Assembly: GCA_023417515.1 (NCBI GenBank)
Contig: JAEZFL010000160.1
Coordinates: 1-54,762 of the forward strand
Length of the DNA stretch: 54,762 nt
Source of the DNA: Pseudomonadota bacterium
GTDB taxonomy: Bacteria > Pseudomonadota > Alphaproteobacteria > Sphingomonadales > Sphingomonadaceae
Reading direction: 5' to 3'
Position 1 is the first letter of the stretch. Each line of letters begins with the position of its first letter. The notes beneath the pieces were generated by a model, which saw nothing but the letters and a program-made list of their open reading frames with translations, was not told the DNA's origin and made no database searches. This document shows positions 36,199 through 43,736 of this stretch, one piece after another. Made by a program: the position numbers and the translations under genes.

Positions 36199-36244
36199 TC
36201 GCGATTGCCGGGCGGGCGGGGGAAACCACCCCTCGCAGTCGCGA
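36199..36244 (-). terminator. Hairpin after the PAS protein gene
   Basis: TCGCGATTGC (36199-36208) and GCAGTCGCGA (36235-36244) pair at nine of ten positions plus a G-T wobble, just beyond the PAS gene stop. No T-run is seen. Confidence 0.35.
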
Positions 36245-36253
36245 TGGATGAGA

Positions 36254-37579
36254 TCAGTCGGAGGCGCGGGCGATGGCGCTGTCGACCAGCTTGCCGTCGC
36301 GCAGCGCGGGGGCGATGACGGCGAGACGGCCGTCGTCCTCACGGCGGGCGACGAGGAGGACGATCTCCCCCGCTTCGGCGCCGCCGGCGTCGACGCCGTC
36401 GACCAGGGCCAGGGCCGGTGCGGCCTCGAAGCGGGCGCGGCGCTCGGCCGCGCGGTCGGGCTTCGGCTGTGGCCGGCGCGCGGCGCGCTCGGCGGCGACG
36501 ATCCCCTTGAGGCCGCCGTCAAACTGCTCGAGCACCTGCGCGAACCCGCCGAGCTCGATCCCGGAGCGGCGCGCCCAGGACAAGGCGGCGGCGAACTCGG
36601 TAATTCGGCTCTTGTCATAGTCGCTGCCGAAGATGAGCTTGATCAGCGGCGTCATCGGCGCGCGCTGCTGCCCCTTCAGGCCGGCATCGTCGAGAAGCTC
36701 GGCATATTCGTCCGGCGCGGCGTCGGCGGCGAGCGAGAAATCGAAGGCGAGGCCAAGCGCGCGATAGAGGGCGGTGCGGCTGCGATGGTCCGCCGAGCGC
36801 GCATATTCGGCGCCGGCCCGGGCGTGGCCGAGCCGGTCGGCGAGCCCGGCGTCGGCGGGCAGTTCGTCGAGGTCGCCGTCGCCATCGCCGTCAGGCCACA
36901 GGCTGAGGGTGCTGCCGTCGCGCTCGTCGCCATTCCCCGGAAGCTGGTCATGTTCGGCATGAGGGCCGTCGGCCCAGACCGGCAGGTCGCTCCGCTCCGG
37001 CACCTTGGCGATGGCGCGGTCGATGGCGCTGGCAAGGCCGTTGGCGGTGCCGTTGTCGGCCAGGTCCTTCCAGTTGATGACTCCATAGATGAAGTCGATC
37101 TCATCGCCGTTGGACGACAGCGGCATCAGGATCCCGCGATAGAGCGTGTTGATGCCGCGGTGGCTCAGGAATTCCGCCTCGAAGCCGATCGGCGCGTGGT
37201 TGGCGATGATCTGCATGTAGTGGTCGGTGAGGCGCGACAGCAAGGAGCGGGCCGGCACCTCGCTGATCCGCTGGCGGCCGAAGTCGATGCCGCATTCGGC
37301 CTTGAGCTCGGCGCCGAGGAAGGCGATGGCCGGGTCGTCCCGATCCTCGGTGAAGTCGAGCAACACGCTGTGCGGCCCGAAATCGCCGATCTTCTCGGGT
37401 CTGAGGTCCTCGATCGAAGGATAGGGCCGGCCGTCGAGCAGCGACACCCAATGATTGTAGGCGCGCACATGCATGCGGCGCTCGTCGAAGCCGATCGAGG
37501 GCGGGCGCTCGATGGCGGGCTCGTCGTCGCCATGCGGCGACCAGCCACTGTCCTCGTCAAACCCGCGCAAGCTGTCCAT
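36254..37579 (-). CDS. PAS-domain protein (PAS_5 type) with helical C-terminus
   Basis: 441 aa. The N-terminal PAS-like region (about 35-170) has AYNHWVSLLDGRPYPSIEDL, HSVLLDFTED, DPAIAFLGAELKAECG and YRGILMPLSSNGDEIDFIYG, the pattern of sphingomonad PAS_5 proteins. An acidic linker (about 210-230, DGDGDGDLDEL) leads to a helical region and an Ala/Arg-rich end. There is no kinase or GGDEF domain. Role probably sensory or regulatory; ligand unknown. The ATG at 37579 has only a weak ribosome site. Confidence 0.75.
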   Translation of the reverse strand: MDSLRGFDEDSGWSPHGDDEPAIERPPSIGFDERRMHVRAYNHWVSLLDGRPYPSIEDLRPEKIGDFGPHSVLLDFTEDRDDPAIAFLGAELKAECGIDFGRQRISEVPARSLLSRLTDHYMQIIANHAPIGFEAEFLSHRGINTLYRGILMPLSSNGDEIDFIYGVINWKDLADNGTANGLASAIDRAIAKVPERSDLPVWADGPHAEHDQLPGNGDERDGSTLSLWPDGDGDGDLDELPADAGLADRLGHARAGAEYARSADHRSRTALYRALGLAFDFSLAADAAPDEYAELLDDAGLKGQQRAPMTPLIKLIFGSDYDKSRITEFAAALSWARRSGIELGGFAQVLEQFDGGLKGIVAAERAARRPQPKPDRAAERRARFEAAPALALVDGVDAGGAEAGEIVLLVARREDDGRLAVIAPALRDGKLVDSAIARASD

Positions 37580-37709
37580 CCGGCCGTCGTCCCACAGCGT
37601 TCCAGCGCCGAAACCTGCACCGCGCGTGGTTGAGATATGGTTAAGGCGATGGAAAAGCTTGGCCGCTTGTGTCGGCGCAGGGCCGCTGGTAAGGCCCCGC
37701 CCCACCGGC

Positions 37710-37785
37710 GCCGTTGTAGCTCAGCTGGTAGAGCAACGCATTCGTAATGCGTGGGTCGGGGGTTCGAGTCCCTTCAACGGCACCA
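37710..37785 (+). tRNA. tRNA-Thr (CGT anticodon)
   Basis: 76 bases with encoded CCA. Acceptor GCCGTTG/CAACGGC, D-stem GCTC/GAGC, anticodon stem ACGCA/TGCGT around loop TTCGTAA (anticodon CGT, reads ACG), and T-stem GGGGG/CCCTT with two G-U pairs around TTCGAGT. Confidence 0.97.
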
Positions 37786-37874
37786 CCTTCTCCATCGATT
37801 CCGCCGCCTCGCTCCCCGACACGCAGGCCGGGAGGGCGCTCGTCCGTTCAGACGGGTGCAAGGCGCGGCGGGGC

Positions 37875-38048
37875 ATGACCCGCGGCCCGATGACCCGCCG
37901 ACTCCGCTCGATCCTGCTGATTGCCGCGCTCGCCGCGATCGTCCTGGCCGCCGCTCTGCCGCTGCTGCGCGGGATTCCGGTCGATCCGCCGCAGCCGCCG
38001 CTGCCGAGCGAGAAGGTCGACGCCCCGAAAGGCGCGTCTGCGGTCTAG
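37875..38048 (+). CDS. Small membrane-anchored hypothetical protein
   Basis: 57 aa (52 if started at 37890). A basic start is followed by one hydrophobic helix (SILLIAALAAIVLAAALPLL) and a Pro-rich tail (DPPQPPLPSEK). A GGCGGGG stretch precedes the ATG. Its stop overlaps that of the convergent PilZ gene, the sort of packing seen elsewhere in this window. No family recognised. Confidence 0.45.
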   Translation: MTRGPMTRRLRSILLIAALAAIVLAAALPLLRGIPVDPPQPPLPSEKVDAPKGASAV

Positions 38049-38398
38049 CGGCGAACGCCGAAATGATTGCGCGGAGGCACCTTGCGGGTCGACGCGGTGA
38101 GCTGGTCGAGCGTCGCCTGGTGAAGCGGGCTGGTGAATTCGAACCCGGCCTTGCCGCCATCGACCCATGCCACCTTGCAGGCCAGAGCCTCGATGCCCGG
38201 CAGCTTCAGGAACAGATGCTGGCCTTGCTCGAGCGCCATGTCGCATTCGGCCATGAAGCCGTCGGTCGAGAGGTTGCGCACTTCGGCATCGGCGACGGCC
38301 GCGCCGGGCTCGCGCAGGCTTGCCGCCAGATTGACCATGCGCCGCTCGGTACGGCGCCCTTCCGCTGCCGGCAGCACCGCCAGCTGACCCTTGTGCAT
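38045..38398 (-). CDS. PilZ domain protein
   Basis: 117 aa, probable cyclic-di-GMP receptor. The RRTERR stretch supplies the RxxxR element and NLSTDGFMAE the (D/N)xSxxG element. Single-domain form, possibly controlling motility or envelope functions. GGAG six bases upstream supports ATG 38398; longer in-frame starts reach into the L,D-transpeptidase promoter region. Confidence 0.85.
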   Translation of the reverse strand: MHKGQLAVLPAAEGRRTERRMVNLAASLREPGAAVADAEVRNLSTDGFMAECDMALEQGQHLFLKLPGIEALACKVAWVDGGKAGFEFTSPLHQATLDQLTASTRKVPPRNHFGVRR

Positions 38399-38533
38399 AT
38401 GTTCTCCGCCGGTTCCTGAAAGCCTTATGCCTTCGCGCCTCTTAGGCATTGTTGAAGCCTGATGGTTAACGCGGAGCCAAAGTGCGCCCCGGTACGTTCC
38501 GCAGCCGAAGTTTATCAATCAGCGGAGCGGCTT

Positions 38534-39994
38534 GTGCGTCTGAAAAATAGCTGGCTCGCGGCCGCGGCGGCGATGGCCGTCGCGACCGGCGGCTGCAATT
38601 TGATCGACAGCGGGGGCGGCGCGGGCCCGGCCAGCGTGACCGCGGAGGCCCTCCAGGGCGCTGCGCAGGATGGCGAGGTCCGCCGCTTCTACGAGGCCCG
38701 GCAGTGGCAGGCCGCCTGGAACCAGGAGCTCGGCGACCAACTGGTCGAGACGCTCCGCGGCGCCGTCCGCCATGGCCTCAACCCCGAATCCCTGCTTCGC
38801 GACGTCGAGTCGGCCGGCTCGCCGGTCGAGCGCGAAGTGGCGCTGACCAAGGCGGCGCTGACCTATGCGGGCACGCTCGCCCATGGCGCCACCGATCCCA
38901 GGCGCTTGACCCCGGTCTACGAGGTGCCGCGCAACCAGGTCGACGTCGCCCGCGGCCTCGCCGAGGCGGTGGCGGCGAACAATGCCGGTCAATGGATCGA
39001 GAGCCAGGCGCCGCAGGACGCGGAGTATCGCGCGCTCTCCGCCGCCTATGTGCAGATGATCCAGGCGCAACAGCAGCAACACCAACCGCAGCAGCAACCG
39101 GCCGCCAGCCAGCAGAACGTTCAGGGCAATGCGCAGGCCGACGAGCCCAAGGCGAAAGCGGACGACGACGAGCGGCGCGTCGAGGCGGACCAGGTCGCGC
39201 CGGACGACCGCGCCGTCATCCTGGCGGTGAACATGGAGCGGCGGCGCTGGCTTGAGCGCCAGCCGCCGCAGACCCGGATCGACGTGAACACCGCAGCGGC
39301 CTTCCTGCGCTACTATCGCGACGGCAACCTCGCCGACCAGCGGGTGGTCGTCACCGGCGAACCCGGCTGGGAGACTCCGCAGCTCGGCTCGCCGATCTTC
39401 CGCCTGGTCGCCAACCCGACTTGGACGGTGCCGGACTCGATCGAGCAGGACGAACTCGCCAGCCTCAGCCCGGCCCAGCTCGCCCGGCGCAACATGGTCC
39501 GCGAGAACGGCCGGCTGGTCCAGCAGCCGGGGCCGCAGAACGCGCTCGGCCTGGTCAAGTTCGACATGGAGAACGACCATGCCATCTACCTCCACGACAC
39601 GCCTGCCAAACAGATGTTCGGTCGGCCCGACCGTCATCTCAGCCATGGCTGCGTCCGCGTTCAGGACGCGCTCGGCTTCGCGCGGCTGCTCGCCCAGCAT
39701 GAGGGCAAGCTCGAACAGTTCGAGCGCGCCCTGAGCAGCGGCAACCGGCGGGGGGCCGGAGCGGATATCGCGCCGACCTACATCAATCTCGATCGGCGGA
39801 TCCCGGTGCGGCTGCTCTACCACACCGCCTATCTCGACAACGGGCAGGTGACCTTCGCCCCCGACGCTTATGGCTGGGACGCGGCGGTCGCCGAGGGGCT
39901 CGGACTGAGAGCGCCGGGCGCAAGCAGCGAGGCCCTTCAGCGCGCCCGACAGAAGCGTGCGGAGCGCCGGCAGGGCGCCGATTTCGGCCCCTGA
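38534..39994 (+). CDS. L,D-transpeptidase (YcbB/LdtD type)
   Basis: 486 aa, forms 3-3 crosslinks in peptidoglycan. The catalytic motif HLSHGCVRVQD is intact with Cys373. An N-terminal hydrophobic stretch ending VATGGC is a possible, weak lipobox. The YcbB-like scaffold and peptidoglycan-binding-like helices (to ~180) precede a Gln-rich spacer (about 177-205), then the catalytic region with VVTGEPGWETPQLGSPIF and DHAIYLHDTPAKQMFG. GTG 38534 has GGAG six bases upstream. Confidence 0.9.
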   Translation: MRLKNSWLAAAAAMAVATGGCNLIDSGGGAGPASVTAEALQGAAQDGEVRRFYEARQWQAAWNQELGDQLVETLRGAVRHGLNPESLLRDVESAGSPVEREVALTKAALTYAGTLAHGATDPRRLTPVYEVPRNQVDVARGLAEAVAANNAGQWIESQAPQDAEYRALSAAYVQMIQAQQQQHQPQQQPAASQQNVQGNAQADEPKAKADDDERRVEADQVAPDDRAVILAVNMERRRWLERQPPQTRIDVNTAAAFLRYYRDGNLADQRVVVTGEPGWETPQLGSPIFRLVANPTWTVPDSIEQDELASLSPAQLARRNMVRENGRLVQQPGPQNALGLVKFDMENDHAIYLHDTPAKQMFGRPDRHLSHGCVRVQDALGFARLLAQHEGKLEQFERALSSGNRRGAGADIAPTYINLDRRIPVRLLYHTAYLDNGQVTFAPDAYGWDAAVAEGLGLRAPGASSEALQRARQKRAERRQGADFGP

Positions 39995-40000
39995 ACCTTT

Positions 40001-40078
40001 GGTCGGGCGGCGGGCACGGCACAGCCGTTCCGACCCCACTCCTCCTCGCGGAATCGGAACGGGCAGCGGCGCCCGACC
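40001..40078 (+). terminator. Nested hairpin after the L,D-transpeptidase gene
   Basis: GGTCGGGC (40001-40008) pairs with GCCCGACC (40071-40078), and CCGTTCCGA (40025-40033) with TCGGAACGG (40054-40062). No T-run. The loop contains CCTCCTC (40041-40047), complementary to the GAGGAGG ribosome site of the next gene. It overlaps the stress-type promoter, so it may be both terminator and regulator. Confidence 0.45.
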
Positions 40079-40081
40079 GTT
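40056..40081 (+). promoter_or_regulatory. EcfG-type general stress response promoter
   Basis: GGAAC at 40056-40060 and CGTT at 40078-40081 are separated by exactly 17 bases, a perfect match to the alphaproteobacterial EcfG consensus (GGAAC, 16-17 bases, CGTT). Transcription would start around 40088 and give a leader of roughly 40 bases before the ATG at 40129. Confidence 0.75.
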
Positions 40082-40128
40082 GATCCAGAGCATATTTTCC
40101 AATCCGGACCTATGAGGAGGCACGTCAC

Positions 40129-41340
40129 ATGGCCGACTATCGATATGGCAACGAGCGCTCTCGCAGCTCGATCTTTTCCGACGACGACAACGGTGGCTGG
40201 CGCGGCCGCGAACAGGGCCGCTGGGTCCGCGACGACGACCGCGGCAGCGGCTGGCACCGCGAACACGGCCGCGGCGGCAGCGACGACCGCGGTTTCTTCG
40301 AGCGCGCCGGCGACGAGGTGCGTTCCTGGTTCGGCGACGAGGAAGCCGAGCGCAGGCGCGAGATGGACGCGCGCCGCTACGAGCAGGAGCATGGCACCGG
40401 CGGCGGCGACTGGCGAAGCCATGACGACCAGTGGACCGGCCGTCCGATGTCGCACCGCGACGATCATCGCGACTTCGGTCGCAGCAGCTACGGCCAAAGC
40501 AGCAGCTATGGTCAGAGTTCCTATGGCCAGGGCTCCTACGGCCAGGGCGGCTCGGGCGGCGGCGACTTCGGCCGCGGCAGCTTCGGCCAGAGCAGCAGCG
40601 GCTTCGGCCGCGGCGACATGTCAAGCTATCGCCGGCAAGGCGGGCAGGACCAGGATTACGGGCGCAGCAGCTATGGCGGCGGCGGTTATGGCGAAGGCGG
40701 CTTCGGCGGCTACGAGCGCACCCGCGGCCAGTCCTCCTCAGGCCAGTCGGCGTTCGGGCAATCCGGCCAGAGCTTCGGTTCCGGCGGCTCGTCCGGCGAA
40801 GGCTATGGCGGCCTGAGGTTCGGCCAGTCGGGCCAGGTCATGGGCTCGGCCGAGCGCGGCTTCGGCGAGGGCAGCCGCGGAAGCACGCCCCATGACGAAA
40901 ATTACCGGCGCTGGCGCGACCAGCAGATCGCCCAGCTCGACCGGGAATATGACGAATATTGCCGCCACCGGCAGCAGCAGTTCGAGCAGGATTTTTCGAG
41001 CTTCCGCCAGTCGCGCTCCGGCCAAGGCGGCCAGATGAGCGGGCAGGCCGGCCAGACGGGCCAGATGGGCGGGCAGTCCGGCTCGACCATGTCGGGCTCC
41101 GGCATGTCGGGGTCCACCATGTCCGGATCGGGCACCAGCGGATCGGCCGGCACCCACTCGATGGGGTCGGGCACCAGCGGAACGAGCACCGAGAGCAGCA
41201 CCGGCAGCAATGCCGGAGCGACCACCGCAGGCGCCGGCAATGCGTCGGCCGCCACCTCAAGCACAGGGAGCAGCGGCGGCACGGCAGAGACGGCGACCGC
41301 AGGCAGCAGCACGCGCGGCAGCCGTTCGCGGTCGCGCTGA
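40129..41340 (+). CDS. Low-complexity SYGQ-rich protein with SWFGD motif
   Basis: 403 aa. An N-terminal Asp/Arg/Gly region contains SWFGDEEAERR (66-76), a motif I associate with alphaproteobacterial stress proteins. Residues 118-240 are a Ser/Tyr/Gly/Gln-rich domain with repeats SSYGQ, SYGQG and SFGQS. A charged helical block (259-297, RRWRDQQIAQLDREYDEYCR) follows, then a Ser/Thr/Gly tail with MSGSG repeats. No signal peptide. GAGGAGG lies eight bases upstream and an EcfG-type promoter ~50 bases upstream. Function unknown; stress role inferred. Confidence 0.8.
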   Translation: MADYRYGNERSRSSIFSDDDNGGWRGREQGRWVRDDDRGSGWHREHGRGGSDDRGFFERAGDEVRSWFGDEEAERRREMDARRYEQEHGTGGGDWRSHDDQWTGRPMSHRDDHRDFGRSSYGQSSSYGQSSYGQGSYGQGGSGGGDFGRGSFGQSSSGFGRGDMSSYRRQGGQDQDYGRSSYGGGGYGEGGFGGYERTRGQSSSGQSAFGQSGQSFGSGGSSGEGYGGLRFGQSGQVMGSAERGFGEGSRGSTPHDENYRRWRDQQIAQLDREYDEYCRHRQQQFEQDFSSFRQSRSGQGGQMSGQAGQTGQMGGQSGSTMSGSGMSGSTMSGSGTSGSAGTHSMGSGTSGTSTESSTGSNAGATTAGAGNASAATSSTGSSGGTAETATAGSSTRGSRSRSR

Positions 41341-41349
41341 ACGAGGACG

Positions 41350-41378
41350 GGCGGGCGGCGCGATGCCGTCCGCCCGCC
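41350..41378 (+). terminator. Hairpin between the low-complexity and PRC-barrel genes
   Basis: GGCGGGCGG (41350-41358) and CCGCCCGCC (41370-41378) form a perfect 9-bp stem with an 11-base loop. No T-run, so it may reduce rather than end transcription into the PRC-barrel gene, or protect the upstream message. Confidence 0.45.
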
Positions 41379-41408
41379 ACCAACCACGAATGATCAAGGA
41401 GCAGGATG

Positions 41409-42110
41409 ATGGCTGACAGACGCTATCGCGACGACGACAGGGGCGGCAGCGGCTGGACCGAGGATATCGACCGCGGCCGCAGCTACGGGCGCAGCCGAAG
41501 CGACGATTACGGGCGCGGCGGCGACAGCCGCTCGATGTTCGGATCGAACTGGCGCGGCCGAGACGACCAGCTCGAGCGCGAACGCGGCGGCTGGGGCGAT
41601 CTGTGGGATCCCCACGAGGACCGCCGCCGCGAGCAGAGGCGAAGCCGCGCCTGGTCGCACGACGAGGACCGCGGACGCTCGCGCCGGGACGAGGAACGCG
41701 GGCGGCGCCCGTGGGACGACGAACGCGAACGCTACGGCCGCGACGACCGTCGCGAAGGCCTGCCGATCGACGAGACCGACCGGCTGATCGCCTCCAACAA
41801 GGTCGAGGGCACGGCCGTCTACGGCCTCGACGGCGACCGGCTCGGAAGCGTCTACAATTTCATGGTCGATAAATATTCGGGCAAGGTCGAATATGCCGTG
41901 ATGAGCTATGGCGGCTTCCTCGGCATGGGCACGCGCTATTATCCCATGCCCTGGAAGCTTCTGAAATATGACACACGGATCGGTGGCTATCGGGTCGAGA
42001 TGACCCATCGCGACCTTGAGCGCGCGCCGAGCTTCGACCGCAACAGCGAGCCGCGCTTCGACACCGCCTACGGCGAGCGCGTCCACGGCTGGTACGGCCT
42101 GAGCTATTGA
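41409..42110 (+). CDS. PRC-barrel domain protein with disordered N-terminus
   Basis: 233 aa. The first ~115 residues are Arg/Asp/Gly-rich and start MADRRYRDDDRG, like MADYRYGNE of the upstream gene. The C-terminal PRC-barrel (about 125-205) has TAVYGLDGDRLGSVYNFMVD and GKVEYAVMSYGGFLGMGTRY. PRC-barrel proteins of this kind are common in alphaproteobacterial stress regulons. Two ATGs are present; 41409 gives better spacing to AAGGAG and aligns with the neighbour. Likely co-expressed with it. Confidence 0.85.
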   Translation: MADRRYRDDDRGGSGWTEDIDRGRSYGRSRSDDYGRGGDSRSMFGSNWRGRDDQLERERGGWGDLWDPHEDRRREQRRSRAWSHDEDRGRSRRDEERGRRPWDDERERYGRDDRREGLPIDETDRLIASNKVEGTAVYGLDGDRLGSVYNFMVDKYSGKVEYAVMSYGGFLGMGTRYYPMPWKLLKYDTRIGGYRVEMTHRDLERAPSFDRNSEPRFDTAYGERVHGWYGLSY

Positions 42111-42142
42111 ACGAGGGGGGCGGCCTCCATGCCGCCCCCCAT

Positions 42143-42225
42143 GTCATCCCCGCGAAAGCGGGGATCCAGCTTCTCCTTTGCGATTCGTAGAAGGCAGCTG
42201 GATTCCCGCTTTCGCGGGAATGACA
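42143..42225. repeat. Palindromic intergenic repeat, family A copy 2
   Basis: GTCATCCCCGCGAAAGCGGG then GATCCAGCTTCT form the left arm. AGCTGGATTCCCGCTTTCGC then GGGAATGAC form the right arm, about 20 bases apart. Near-perfect inverted repeat with inner hairpins; same element as 19546-19620. Confidence 0.88.
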
Positions 42226-42264
42226 GTGGTGGTTTGAACGAACGCCGCGCGCTAAGCAGCCGGC

Positions 42265-42900
42265 ATGGCCCGGCCGCTGCTTCACGATTATTTCCGTTCC
42301 TCCGCCTCCTACCGCGTTCGAATCGCGCTTCGGCTGAAGGGTGTCGAGCATGACAGCGTCAGCGTCGACCTTCGCGCCGGCGACCAGCGCGCCGGCGAAT
42401 ACAGGGCGCGCAACCCGCAAGGCTTCGTGCCGATGCTCGAGATGGACGGGCTCAAGCTGATCCAGAGCCTGGCGATCATCGCCTATCTCGAGGCGGTTCG
42501 CCCGGAGCCGCGGCTGCTTCCCGCCGATCCCGCCGACCAGGCCCATGTCCGGGCAATGGCGCTGCTCATCGCCTGCGACATCCATCCGCTCAACAATCTG
42601 CGGGTGCTCAACTATCTCAAGAACGAGCTCGGCCAGGACGAGCCGGTCCGCAACGACTGGTACCGGCACTGGATCGCCGAAGGCTTCGCCGCACTGGAGG
42701 TGCTCGCCGCCCCCCGCGCCGGCCGTTTCCTGTTCGGCGACGCGCCGACACTGGCGGACGTCTGCCTGGTACCGCAGATGTACAATGCGCGACGCTTCGA
42801 CGTCCCGCTTGACGATTATCCGCTGCTGGTGCGGGTGGATTCCGAGGCGAACAAGCTGGACGCCTTCGCCGCCGCCCATCCCGACCGGGTGGCGGGCTGA
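42265..42900 (+). CDS. maiA: Maleylacetoacetate isomerase (GST zeta type)
   Basis: 211 aa. DYFRSSASYRVRIALRLKG carries the zeta-class SSxSxRVRIAL signature, with Cys replaced by Ala in SSAS. NPQGFVPMLEMDGLKLIQSLAIIAYLE and the LADVCLVPQMYNARRF block complete the glutathione-transferase fold. It isomerises maleylacetoacetate to the fumaryl form in tyrosine/homogentisate breakdown. The usual partners (hmgA, fahA) are not in the window, so use in another ring-cleavage route is possible. Confidence 0.9.
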   Translation: MARPLLHDYFRSSASYRVRIALRLKGVEHDSVSVDLRAGDQRAGEYRARNPQGFVPMLEMDGLKLIQSLAIIAYLEAVRPEPRLLPADPADQAHVRAMALLIACDIHPLNNLRVLNYLKNELGQDEPVRNDWYRHWIAEGFAALEVLAAPRAGRFLFGDAPTLADVCLVPQMYNARRFDVPLDDYPLLVRVDSEANKLDAFAAAHPDRVAG

Positions 42901-42917
42901 GAGACAAGGAGACGGAC

Positions 42918-43736
42918 ATGGGACGGGTCGACGCCATCAACCGCGGCATGGAGCAGCTGAGTCCGCTCGCCTCGGTGGAGATTCCGTCGCTCAAGGACCG
43001 GGTCAGCGAGGAGGAGTGGAACGTCCGGGTCGACCTCGCCGCCGCCTATCGAATGATCGCTTATTATGGCTGGGACGACCTCGTCTTCACCCACCTTTCG
43101 GCGCGGGTCCCCGGGCCGGAGCATCATTTCCTGCTCAACCCCTACAACCTCATGTTCGAGGAAGTGACAGCATCGTCGCTGGTCAAGGTCGACGTCAACG
43201 GCAACCCGGTCGAGCCGACTCCGTTCATCACCAACCCGGCCGGATTCGTCATCCACTCGGCGCTGCACATGGCGCGCGAGGACGCCCATGCCGTGATGCA
43301 CCTCCACACGCCGCATGGTCAGGCGGTGTCGGCCCATCGCGACGGCCTCTTGCCGCTGACCCAGACCGCGATGCTGGTCCGCGACGAGATCGCCTTCCAC
43401 GAATATGAGGGCGTCGCGGTCGACCTCGACGAGCGCGAGCGGCTGGTCGCCGACCTTGGCGACAAGAGCCTGATGCTGCTTCGCAACCACGGCACCCTCG
43501 CCACCGGCGCGAGCGTCGGCGAATGCTTCATCAAGCTCTATTATCTGGAGCGCGCCTGCCAGGCGCAGGTGATGGCGCTCGCCGCCGGCGAGGCCAATGT
43601 CGGCCATCCCCCGCAGGGCTCGCCCGAAGTCACCGCCCAGCAGGGCAAGGTCGGCCTCAAGGTGGTCGCCCAGGCGCTCGCCTGGCCGGCCCTGCTGCGC
43701 AAGGCCTACCGGCTCGACCCCAGCTTCGCGAGCTAA
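42918..43736 (+). CDS. Class II aldolase/adducin family protein
   Basis: 272 aa. AAAYRMIAYYGWDDLVFTHLSAR opens the domain (residues 40-62 in parts), HLHTPHGQAVSAHRDGLL gives the metal-binding His pair, and LLRNHGTLATGASVGE the third. Family members cleave sugar phosphates or act as uncharacterised aldolases. It follows maiA by 17 bases and probably shares its transcript. Substrate unknown. It ends one base before the convergent hydrolase gene. Confidence 0.88.
   Translation: MGRVDAINRGMEQLSPLASVEIPSLKDRVSEEEWNVRVDLAAAYRMIAYYGWDDLVFTHLSARVPGPEHHFLLNPYNLMFEEVTASSLVKVDVNGNPVEPTPFITNPAGFVIHSALHMAREDAHAVMHLHTPHGQAVSAHRDGLLPLTQTAMLVRDEIAFHEYEGVAVDLDERERLVADLGDKSLMLLRNHGTLATGASVGECFIKLYYLERACQAQVMALAAGEANVGHPPQGSPEVTAQQGKVGLKVVAQALAWPALLRKAYRLDPSFAS

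Noticed and set aside
38519..40624. 701-codon minus-strand open frame
   Set aside because: Antisense to the L,D-transpeptidase and stress genes, which have ribosome sites and conserved motifs.
40480..40700. CRISPR-like or tandem DNA repeat
   Set aside because: The repetition comes from SYGQ-type codons inside a coding frame, with no constant spacer length.
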